From Mya arenaria (lineage: Eukaryota > Mollusca > Bivalvia > Myida > Myidae): a DNA stretch of 64,000 nt. The notes under the pieces are model-generated. The model worked only from the letters and a program-made list of their open reading frames with translations, was not told the origin of the DNA and did no database searches. Shown here one piece after another: positions 39,606 through 50,763 of this stretch (within the stretch, counting starts at the first letter, position 1; every line of letters begins with the position of its first letter). The stretch lies in contig NC_069135.1 of assembly GCF_026914265.1 (NCBI RefSeq), positions 4,109,001-4,173,000 on the forward strand. Reading direction: 5' to 3'. The translations under genes and the position numbers were made by a program.

Positions 39606-40943
39606 ATTATTATGCCCCCCTTCGAATAAGAGGGGTATATTGCTTTGCACATGTCGGTCAGTCGGTAGGTCGGTCTGTCTGTCTGAGACCAAAGCTTGTC
39701 CGAGTGATAACTCGACAATTCCTTGACGGATGGTCACCAAACTTGACCTGAAGATTGGGCATGACCAGTATATGACCCCTATTGATTTTAGGGGTCATCA
39801 GGTCAAAGGTCACAGTGACCTTGAATGATAAAAGGTTGTCCAATTGGTAATTTGACAATGCCTGCACCCATGGCCCCCAATCTAGACTTGGAGGTTGGGT
39901 CTGACCAGTAGATGACCCCTATTGATTTTGGGGTTCATTGACCAAAGGTCAAGGTCACATTGACTTTGATTGATAAAAAGTTGTCCGATTGATAACTCGA
40001 CAATGCCTCTACCCATGGCCCTCAAACTTGACTTGGAGGTTGGGCCTGACCAGTAGATGACCCCTATAGATTTTATGGGTCATCGGGCCAAAGGTCAAGG
40101 TCACATTGACCTTAAATGATAAAATTCTGTGCGAGTGATAACTCAATAATTCCTACACCCATGGCCCTATAACTTTACATGTAGGTTGGGTCTGACCAGT
40201 AGATGACTCCTCTTGATTATGGGGTTCATCGGGCCAAAGGTCAAGGTCACATTGACCTTGAATGATAAAAAGTTGTCCGATGATAACTTGACAATGCCTT
40301 TATCCATGGCCCTCAAACTTGACTTGGAGGTTCGGTCTGACAAGTAGATGACCGCTATTGATTTTAGGGGATCAGGCCAAAGGACAAGGTCACATTGACA
40401 TTGAATGATAAAATGTTGTCCGAGTGATAACTCAACAATTCCTGCACCCATGGCCCTAAAACTTGACTTGTAGGTTGGGTCTGACCAGTAGATGACCCTT
40501 ACTGATTTTGGGATCATCAGGTCAAAGGTCAAGATCACAGTGACCTTGAAGGCAAACTTGAAAATTCCTGGACCTATGGTCATCAAACTTGACAGGAAGG
40601 TAGGGCCTGACCAGTAGATGACCTCTGTTGATGTTGGGTTTCATTGGGTCAAGGGCAAGGTCACACTGACCTTTAACACGAAAAACGTAGCAAAGCTTCT
40701 CCCAGTGATATCTCAACAAAGCCTAGACCTATGATCATCAAACTTGACTAGGGGGGTTGGGCCTGACCTGTAGATGACCCCTTTAAATTAAAGGGATCCT
40801 TGTCTGTGTGATAACTTGACACTGCCTGCACCCATGGCCCTAAAACTTGACTTGTAGGTCCATGCATATTTTGTTCAATTGTCCAAATAATCATGACTAC
40901 ATGGTGCTCAGGGGGGATAATGTTTGACAAACATCTCTTGTTT
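39606..40943. repeat. Long element with about nine ~145-bp tandem units
   Basis: The head ATTATGCCCCCCTTCGAATA forms a hairpin with AGAGGGGTATA; simple GTCGGTCGGTCTGTCTGTCT-like sequence follows. Units repeat GTGATAACTCGACAATTCC, CCATGGCCCTCAAACTTGAC, GGGTCTGACCAGTAGATGAC and CAAAGGTCAAGGTCACATTG. The tail GGGGGGATAAT mirrors the head ATTATGCCCCCC, giving short inverted ends. Head and period resemble the 20369-21200 element, though the unit sequence differs. Confidence 0.8.
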
Positions 40944-41796
40944 GAATTTGAAAAATAAATCAATTCATTTTGTGACACTCGCTTAATCGGTGACATGCAT
41001 GTAGCATGTGTATTGTATGCGCGTACAAATGCTGAATTTCAATGGTTAGCCACCGGGTACTGAAGTATGCCGAGGTACCCGCTGTAAATATTAGATTGAA
41101 ATTCTTCCGATGGTACCCTTGATAAGATGTATACTATTGGTTGAATGAACGCATTAAAGATGAGTCAAACTATAAGTAGGTGCAACACTGTCTAAACATT
41201 CGTATCATAGTTAATAATGTAGTATTTAATAATATAACCACACAGCATAAACAATATGTACAAATTGTAAAACATTAAAACATAAAGAAATCAAATATCA
41301 AAAGTGCCAAATTTAAAGTTGTTATAAAACAGTTAGCAAGTGCTTAATTTTCGCTTATTTTCCACCAATCTGACAGACTGAAAATTAAAGCAGCAAATAA
41401 ACCAAAAAATCAATCATTAAAACAAAGTTTAAAACCAATTAAATTGTTCATGAAACAATGAGAACTATAGGGACAAGCCCGGTGGCTGAAAATGTAATCG
41501 AGGTCCTGTTTAAAAAAAAGAGAATCAAAGCCAAACTAACACCAAGCAAGGAACAAACCGCTTCAAGACAACACTCATTAAATACACAACTATTATAATA
41601 TCATATTTGTTAATGTTTGGTTAACAACAATGGCACAGTCAGTTAAAACTCATTGGAGGCTTAAACCAGTTTACAAGTTCATTTTAATCCAAGACGTGCT
41701 TTGGCATTAAATTTAATACACTTGGTATAATTTAATAAGGATGCATATAAAACTTGGTTAGTATCGAATGTTTGTGCTTGCAACCCACTGTTAGTG

Positions 41797-44700
41797 TTAA
41801 CCTAGGAAGTCGACCCGTTGTCGATATACTCGTCTGTCTGTCTTGTCTTCTACTTCCACTTCTATTTCGGTTCCACCGAAGTTGAAACGAACGCCAAATT
41901 CGCGTTAACTGCCAAGTGAACTCTCTTTGATAGGCACTGACATATGTCCGATCTTTGAACATCCTCTCTCGGTAGTATGATAGGGGCTTGGATTTGAGCA
42001 GGCAACAATATCAAAACCAATGCCTGTCTGGGAGTCAATAACAGGTCTAGCTTTTATTTCAGGGCGTTCCTCCGACAATCGAACTTTATCAACAGCCCTT
42101 GCTTGGATTACAAAAATATCCTGGCATCTAAGGTCGCCATTAGCGTCTCTTTCAATTCTCCCTTTTGGATGAGAGCATGTTTCTTCACGAGGATGGGTTG
42201 AAGCAAAACCGTATGTCAGCTTGCATACTCTTTCAGCAATAGTAGTAGGACTGTGTCCGACTATCACTGCGCCTTTTAATACAGCAAGCCCTGCTTCAGT
42301 TGGGACGATGACAGACATTCCAGAAAAACGTTCTTTAACACGTTCCTGCAATATTGGCGATTCCGAAAATCCACCAACCATGACAATCTTGTTGCAGCCA
42401 CGCACAGCAGATTCTTTTAGAAGAGTGGACACGTGATTGAGAATGCTAGTAACTGGTTCGTCAAACAACTCAATGACTATATCAGCGTCAACTCGGATTT
42501 TGTCCCCATGATGCTTAATGCGCTCTCCGTACACTGACCCCACAATGGTTTCCTTTATTGTTTTTCCAGTGACCTCCTTGACGATTTCAACCAATGCTAC
42601 CGGCATGCGAAGAGTAATCTTTCCGCCACTCTTCTTCGTAGATATGTCTCTCTTCTTGATTTCAAAGTCGCGAAACAGTTCAATATAGTCTTCCATATGG
42701 CTTTCCTTGAAAGCGCCCATTACACCAGGTCCTATAGAAAAATGGATTCATAAATAACAAACGCACTATTGTTTTCTAAAAATTAGTTGTAAAATATTCG
42801 AGACTATTATTATACATAGAGTATCTTGAAATGTTGAAACATTACTCTTCTTTATTTTATTATTGTTTCACCATATTTGTGTTGCAATGTTTCGGACCTT
42901 TTTATAATTTGGGAATGGTGTTATTAATCACATATATTAATACCAAACAAAACAAATGGAACTACAGGTCGGATCAGATTATTTTCTCTGTTCTAAAGCG
43001 TGAATCATAAGTAGCAGAATAAAATTATTTTCTTAACACTCAAACCGTACCTGTTATTTCAACTAAGAACTGTTCATATGCATCGTCCACCTTTGTTCCG
43101 CCCCATGGGCCTCCGCTTGCCTTGCACAGTTCCTTTAACTCACCACTTCCACTGACCTCGTGTACCGTTATGTCTACAGTTCCCCCTGAGCAATTTAAGT
43201 ATATGTTTACCAGTGCAAAGAAAGTGCTCTCGCGACTGACACAACCTCGCACTAACTGCACGAAGGTGTGCTCCTTGCACAATATAAGTAATGTAACATG
43301 TCAAACTACATTGACGAGCCTAGTAATAAAGCTTTCGCCGGTGTATTTTACGGTGTCAATACTTATGTGAAAAACTACAGCAACAAGCTCAATAGCAAAA
43401 AGTTTAAACATAAACCCGGTTTAATGGCACTTGGTAAACGCCAAAGACATAGAACACAAACACAATAATCACAAACAAGAATCATGGAAGAACAGCACAA
43501 ACCTCCACAAACAGCACAGTGCATACATATTATATGTACAAAAACTAGATATGTTTATCAAAGTCAGTAAAGCTGTTACGACTACGAGGAGAAAAACATG
43601 AACTAAACATGACATCCCATTAAAACCAGACATGACATATGACTAGTATATATACCTCCCGCGTCAAGAACTAAATACTTGGTCCCAGCCTTGAAAGAGG
43701 CCAAAGATGTGGTGACTGCGCTAGAGGTCGTATCCACAGGCAAATGTCTACAAAACACTGATGCTGCTTCAGGCTCAAGTGCAATCATCAGTTTGTCGCC
43801 TGCAATTCCTGCCTGTGATAAAAGAACAATCACTGAAGTTGAGCTGACAAACGTGCAGCTTTTTATTCCAGATGCTTATAATTTACAAGTTATAAACAAG
43901 TTACCGCTCTTATAACTCAGTAAGTAGAGACATAAAAGTAGAAATACTTCTTCAGCTGCCTTTCGCATGAACTGTTTGGCTGCATCATTCCAGATTGCAG
44001 GAACTGTAAGCACCCAGTTTATGTCAGCATCGGTGAGTCCACCTCCTGATATTCTTTTCTCGGATTCTTTTATCAAATCGTTCTTCAAATATTTAATTGC
44101 CCCCGAAAACACAGTTTTTGCCGGAAGACCTTTCTTTCCTGTTTCGTCCTCGAGCATAAGTGTACGTCCAATACCCTTTAACAAATACAAGTATTTAGAT
44201 AGTAAGAGAAAACACACAATCTATACATAGTTAAGCTTATATATGTACTGATTCGTTTTAGATCGGTTACGAAGAAAGCTTATTTGAACCACTCTCAAAT
44301 CCGTTTATTGTTTTTTTCTTGCTCAGCCTATTAGAACACGTCACGGGTAGACATACTGAAGTTTATAATCAAAGAACTGATGCACTATTACCTCTTGTTT
44401 GAACAACTTCATCTTAAATCTTCGAAAGTAGAACCACTGCGTGTGACTCTCCTCCATTGAAAGGTCAAAATACTTGTTCTCCGCCTCGTAGCCAAACGCA
44501 TCCAGCGTTTCCCCATCCGGACGAATCAGTACACATGTAGGTCCTGAGTTCAAATTGTAAATAATTGAGACCACGCAAATAGTACGGTGCAGAATGTTTG
44601 AAGTTTCAAAGAGCGGAAAAGGTATCCTAAATATATTCTGGAAAAGTAACTATTTGAAGGCAAAAATATATTTATTAATAAAACCGGGTCCGGCTGTAAT

Positions 44701-45210
44701 GTCTAGTGACGACTGTACTGAGAAACAAAAGACGAATTTTAAACATCTACCAATCTGAGCAGATACACCGTCAATAATTAAAAACCTTTCAAGTAAAATC
44801 GTGGAAAATGGTCAATATAAGAGCTAATTCCTTCGTGAAAACTGTGTGAACCATGTTGAGAATAGAATGATTCCAGAAGCTTGAACACTACAAGGTTGCC
44901 TAACAGCAGAGACACTAGCGCACTTTCTCACTGTCATAATGCTGTGACTGGCGCTACAACGTACATACACAGAAGCTATTTGTTGATGTAAACAAATACA
45001 CTGGCAAGAACAGGTTGTGTTTCTCTATTCCATTAACAGGATTTTATGCAGTCAATATATTCCTGATCTAACCTTTCTGTGAAACAGTTGTCCGCCTGAC
45101 CAGTTTTTCGCAGATACTTTTGTAGGGTCACTTTCGAATTCATGTCTGAACGAAAACGCCCAGCCCGAATATGTTGTCCCAAAGTCGATGCTAGCAACAA
45201 GCAAAGACAT
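41797..45210 (-). pseudogene. HSPA12-like gene copy A, disabled by frameshift and late stop
   Basis: Same exon plan as intact copy B: 45073-45210, 44392-44543, 43948-44175, 43656-43812, 43051-43185, 41797-42731, with a probable non-coding first exon from 45406 to about 45540. Splice sites look intact. Two lesions are visible. The first coding exon is 138 bases against 139 in B: one base is missing near 45086, so the SGGQLVSQK block is lost and a stop follows early in the next exon. A TAA at 41905-41907 replaces a sense codon, while about 35 codons after it still read as family sequence to the old stop at 41797. Motifs DFGTTYSG, GGTVDIT, GGPWGGTKVD and VGGFSESPIL remain. Family role: HSP70-like ATPase. 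The single-base loss could be an assembly error, but the late stop is a separate change. Confidence 0.8.
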
Positions 45211-45599
45211 GACCTGAAACAGTTTAAAATAAGTCTCAAAGAACAGTATAAAAAATTCCAAACAATCAAAGAAATCACAATTTTCTTTTTCCTTTTCATA
45301 TTTACAGTGGCAATAAGATGTGTAGGTTTCACGTCCTAAACAAGTATGCATCTGCAAAGTTTAGTACACATTATAACCAACCTTTTCTTGAATGAAAGGA
45401 ATTACCTAAAATCAGTGTCACCAAATCCAAAAAAGTGTTCGCTCTTTATGTGGCAATATTCGCTATGGTCATGTAGCGTCATACGTCCTTGTCTGTGCGC
45501 CATTCCTGGTACAGGAACCACAGAACTGATAATAACTAAAAGTACGATGTAATGTACCTGCCAAACCTAATAGTTAAACTGTACGTGGTCAATTTAAAC

Positions 45600-47100
45600 A
45601 GGTGTGTACTAACCAAACAACGTCACCTGAAGATCTGTAAGTGCCAAACCTTCAACGAATCGGATGTTAACAAGAATCGAAAGCGAGAATGTGGTACTTA
45701 AAGAGTCATTTTCGCTCAAAATACATAAACTTTGGCATTATTTTCTTTTCAAATTTTGTCATATATTGTGTGTTTTATATCCCGACGCTTTTTTGCTGCA
45801 GTAAAGATTTACTAAAAATGCGTGGCTCGGCCATGCTCACATAATGTCCACCTTATCCCATTCAGCGGAAATAACTACAGAAATACAATTTGATCCGAAA
45901 GGCCGCTGAGTTATTGATACAAACTGCTCAACGCCTCAGTTCAATCACACAGACCGTTTTCAAAGCATTGCGCATTACATATACCGTTTCTGGAAGATGT
46001 TTTCCATTTTTGGGCTCTAGGATTATGTCAAAAGGACGACACTATCCCACAACTCGCCGTGTGCCATTATTACCGCAACTTTTGTACATAATGTTTACTT
46101 AGTAATTAAAGTTCAATTATACACTAGAGATTTATAACTGGACGAGTATGTGTTATGCTGTTTTTAAAGACATATTTTAATACGCATTTTCTTTTCTGAA
46201 ATATTAATGATTTCTTATTGAGCGAACGCTATGAATATATGCTAGTCAATGTTCTGTTAAACCTTCATCGTCTAAAAGTATTGGTTTTACCACTTGCTTA
46301 ATTAATTATTGCACGATTATGCCCCGTGTTTTCGCTCCCACATGGCAGTTAATGTTTCTGAATGACTTAATTGACATAAGTGATAGCGTAATACGTATTT
46401 TCGCGAGACATATTCCTGGGTGAATTTGACATCATCAGCTTCAAGTTATTTGGATTTGAGTCGTCATATAAAGCACTCTAATTTTTATAATTATTTCAAA
46501 AATAAAACTAAGTTCAGCGTGTTAAGCATGGTAATATATAAATCATTGTTTTTATCTTAACATGAAAAGTTTTTATCTGTTAAATTTGGTAGAGGGAACC
46601 CATAACATGAGATACCTGGTATACATTCGACTGTTCAAATTTTGTCAATTTGACATAAACTGTCCATCATATACGTCATATATAATTGTAACGTTTTCCT
46701 TGTTTTAAAACTTCGTACTTATAGATCCGTCCGTTGATAGCTTCTCAATTTGTAATTGCCTAATATTTCGTGAACACAAAACAAAACAATCTATAGACGT
46801 ATAATAATGTCGGTGACGGTTCAATAGGTTTGATATTATGTTTTTTACCCATACAAAAACCACTTAACTTGCTTCAATGTTATAAGGAAAATTGCAGCAT
46901 TAATGTTCAAGTAATCCTATTTTGTTTAGATATCTGCCTTAGATTTATTGTTTTCTGGCTTAAAGTTTATATAGAAGTGACAAGCACGATTTAATCTAGT
47001 GCACGATACATGGCCATAAAATAGATAGAAGCGACAAACATAAGCGGAAGAACCTGACATTCATTTTTTATTGGCTTGACTTTGGCAAATAAAATGCCGA
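45600..47100. other. Intergenic stretch upstream of HSPA12 copy A
   Basis: No gene, RNA or clear repeat recognised. AT-rich, with only short frames. Confidence 0.5.
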
Positions 47101-47129
47101 ATACTTTCCGTTCTTGAAAGCTACACTCC

Positions 47130-47560
47130 GTGACCAGTTTATCCAAGACACAGGCGCGGATCGATAAAAAGCATCACTAAATTAGAAACGTATTGTTCAT
47201 TGAAAACAAATTTTAAATACGAATAATATCTTGATAAAATTGTAAATGACAATTTACGCAAACATTGTTCTTCCATGAGACAATCTGCTCATAAGTTAGA
47301 AATTGAAGTCGGAAGATATACCGGTATTGCGAGAGAAAACAGACTATGCAAATGCTATAACGCTAATGCAATTGAAAATGAATATCATTTTTTATTATGC
47401 TGTAGTAAATTTAGACACTTACGCTTAAACAAACCTAGGTAAAATATCATGGCCAAAATTTAATATGCTTAAGAAGAAATTGTTAGTATTATTGTTTCTT
47501 CTACGAGTTGCTTAAAAATAATATAAACGCTGTGACAAATGAATCAAAAATGTTCTATTG
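47130..47560 (+). pseudogene. LINE reverse-transcriptase-protein 3' fragment
   Basis: The frame at 47278-47442 reads HKLEIEVGRYTGIAREN, then RLCKCYNANAIENEYHFLLC. This is the C-terminal part seen in many invertebrate LINE proteins: a GRY...ENR block followed by Cys, EYHFL and Cys. Upstream (47130-47235) and downstream (to about 47515) fragments match the same region only in other frames with stops. It is an old, broken 3' end of a non-LTR retrotransposon. The clade cannot be fixed from this piece. Confidence 0.65.
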
Positions 47561-47799
47561 ATGATTGATTTAATACTAATGAAATATCCCTATCACATTT
47601 ATATTCTGGGAAAGTTGCGTACTTTTATCCGAACTGTTTTTTTTTTATTATTATTTTGTAGTAAAAAATATGAAGCTGCTGTAAATTACGTGTGCTGTAT
47701 AGAGACAACGTTCGTATTTTTCTGGAATAAGCTCTCCCATGCACTTTCAACAACTTTTTAACATTTCTGAAACTTTCAATTAATATTCCAACACATGAA

Positions 47800-48400
47800 G
47801 CTGATATTTGGTACATGAATGTAGCCTCATGAATGTTGCGGTTCTGTACCAAGAATGTTCAAATTATTTTCTTTTCTTTCTTTTCTGAAAACGCAAGGTC
47901 AAGAACTTTGATAGTTGGTATGCTTTTTCAAATTATCCCCCTGTGTTTAAAGCTGGCTCTACCATGAAGGTCCGAGAGGTTTGTAAACCCTGAAAATCTT
48001 TTCTTTAACCACAAGACCCGGACCTTTGACATTTGGTGCATGTGTATTAAGCTTTATGTCGTGGCAATTCACCAAGGTTGTTCAAAATTATATCCTTTGG
48101 CTTAAAGCTGGCCCCGCCTGGGGGGTTTTGGTTTCCTCAAGACCTATATTGATAAAAGGAGAATTTGCAACATATGACTTCTATAGCAACCACTTACTTT
48201 TTTAACGATTATTTACATCAAAAGGATCCCAGATGCTCTATATAGTAACGTACAACCCCTTGACATTTGGTATGTAGTTTCATGTAGTGGTTTAGTCTGA
48301 AGCCTTAAGGCCCAGTCTCTTGGCATTTGGTATATCAATATCTTAAATCTCATGTAGTGGTTTATAATTACCTTCATCCAAGCAAAACATTATTTTTTTA
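47800..48400. repeat. Degenerate dispersed repeat with internal units
   Basis: Loose repeats of TTGACATTTGGTATGT, TTCATGTAGTGGTTTA, a TTAAAGCTGGC-CCGCC string and CAAGGTTGTTCAAA. Similar wording in the NEK4-like intron at 27370-27780 (AGAAACTGCTG..., AATTTCACA) suggests related old elements. No coding content supported. Confidence 0.45.
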
Positions 48401-48959
48401 AGCATTCGTTTGAAGAAATATTTAGCACTGGCATCCTTGGGAACACCAAGCTGACAATTAGTGTCTTGTCTTCGCTAGCAAAACCATTGGCTAACCTTAT
48501 CAACCATACAATTATCAGCAATCACTAACTTCCCCAGCAGGCAGCAACTTCCTAAGCAATCACAGACTGGTTCCGCTATTGAACGCTATGGAATTAAAAC
48601 ACACTATTTGAGCATATATCAACAATAGTTTTTGTTAAAAGTCCATTACCTTAGTTTTAACACTCTTGATTGTTTGCAACACTATATTTCGTGAGAATGA
48701 AAAAGAAAGAACCAAAATCTGGCATCGTGGTCCATATCACATGCATATTAGCGTATAAGCACATGCAAGCTTTCAAAAATGAAATCCAATTTAACTAATA
48801 GTACATTGGCCATGTACAGTGAAATACGACTGTCACCGAGTGAGAGTCTTCTTATAATATTCCAAATACACACATCTATCATTGTCCTGATAATCAACAT
48901 GATCAGCATTAATACCAATGTAAACAAATAGCAATTGCTGTAACATTGATGATGCATAC

Positions 48960-50280
48960 ATGTAAAAACACCCTACCTTACGTTGTAAAAACATGTTATT
49001 ATAAATGTATACATACATTGTTACCATAATCCATATATATGTACTATTATTTTGACATTACAATATGAGAAATATAGGACTGTGTGCCAACTATCTTCAA
49101 GATTGTTTTTGTGTGTTCACTTCAGCCCAGGTTCGGGCTGGTTGTAGCGACTCAGTGAGAACAGAACACTCACACCAAGTACAACAGTGAGTTTGTATTT
49201 CAAGTGTTAAAACTGGTCAGTGGTCAACTTCAATGTACAGGCGCATTGTTTTATCTTGTTATAATAGACCTTTAGAAAGAAGCAGGGAGATCCACTTTTC
49301 TATTGCGGTTTTGAATTGAGACTTATGTGTGTACGGTTAATTAAATATCTGGCTTCTAAAAATAATACGTATGAGAATTTGGTAACCTTTGTAGTGCTCT
49401 TAATTTCCTACCATCAGTATAAAACTGATAATCAAAACTTGTTACTCATTTTGCCAAAGACAATACGCACATATACAGAAAGGACCATAACTCTAGCTTT
49501 AATTATTTTTTAACAATGCCTCTTTTCGATGGACAAAGATTAAAGACAAACGTTGCCTTTGGCTATGCAGAGCTTCTGTTTTGTTTTGTGTTATAAAGTA
49601 TAACTATTAAAATGTTGTAAATGAATGTTTATATAAAAAGTGTCAGTAAAATTATTCACCCTTAATGTAGGAATCGAATAAATGCTTACTTTCTTAGTGT
49701 TCACTGCAAAATGCCTGGTGAATGCTTCTATTTTATCCATTTTGCGTGCAATCATTTGGGAAGTTTTGTTACTTGGGGAAAACTAAACTGCAGTTTAAAT
49801 CCTTCATATGAACACAATTGCTCGTACTAGAAGTTTGTTTATGAAAAAAACATGTTAGAATGTTATTGGAATTAATATATATTTAAACTGCAGTCTTCCA
49901 GATGTAATCATATCTGTTAACAATGTGACACTATTTATTGTTGTTGTTGTTGTTGTTCTGATAGTTTACCTCTTATATTTAGAAATTGGATTCCTTGTTT
50001 TGTCATATGGTGATACCATTACAATTCTAAATATACGCTTGAATAGAAAGACGTATATTATTTTTAAACCATGAACCATTTTATTGTTGTTTTATGAAAA
50101 CCATGTTGATAGGAAATATTTTGATTCAACATACACAGATCCCTGCCTTTAAAGGCAATTTAGATAGAGCTACTTTGTTTATTTGGGAATATCGGTGAAA
50201 TCGAGGACTTCCATATGTAAACATTTCAAACGGGTATATTTATTTATCAACTGGAATATAACAAATTATAACACAGTATT
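48960..50280 (+). repeat. Duplicated NEK4 3' block ahead of HSPA12 copy B
   Basis: 48960-49640 matches 35560-36200, that is intron, exon 11 and following intron of the NEK4-like gene. 49665-50280 matches the NEK4 3' flank at 37250-38700. Intervening parts of the parent, including exons 12 and 13, are missing, so the block is collapsed or only partly kept. A TTG/TTGTTG run lies at 49936-49957. Confidence 0.75.
49126..49186 (+). pseudogene. Orphan copy of NEK4-like exon 11
   Basis: 61 bases, the same length as parent exon 35714-35774, preceded by a CAG acceptor and followed by a GTGAGT donor. The frame remains open ([14 protein letters not shown] kept; the end is changed to SHQVQ). No other NEK4 exon is seen near it. 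It lies downstream of the parental final exon, so it should be silent unless read-through transcripts splice to it. Confidence 0.75.
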
Positions 50281-50763
50281 TTATGCATGCCACTACTAAT
50301 CTACATGTATGTACAATATGGTTTAATGAATGCATTTCAAAAGAAAGTTCCTTTTGTCTGAGGCAGATAATACATCAAACGTATACAATTGTGTTCTCCC
50401 TTTTGTTTATCGGCGGCAACGGGATGCAATCCGGTCAATATTCAGTTATTAATAGGGTATTGAAAATTGAATTTTTTCAATACATGTCAACAAGTATGTA
50501 CGAAATGAAAACATATAAAAAGTAAAAAAAAACAAATCTCGACTTCAAAGACGAATAATTAACTATCACATATGTCAACAAAATCAAGTAAAAACATGTG
50601 TATAAGTCTTGAAATCCGTTTATCTGCATATTGCTCATACAACATAATTTAAGTCAATTCCAACGCATGCGTTTGGCATGTCAATATGTTCAGTAGAATT
50701 AATTGAAAACGGCTATAAAAAAGTATCATATTTTGGCAGTGAGCATGCAAACCATTTACATTG

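Noticed and set aside
41797-45210. Bacterial DnaK or contaminating prokaryotic sequence
   Set aside because: Spliceosomal introns with consistent phase and the HSPA12-type GGxWGGTKVD motif show a metazoan gene.
45406-45540. Upstream ATG in the HSPA12 5' exon as the protein start
   Set aside because: When spliced it reads out of frame with the DFGTTYSG exon, and it is not kept in copies B and C; ATG at 45208-45210 (56663-56665 in B) gives the right frame.
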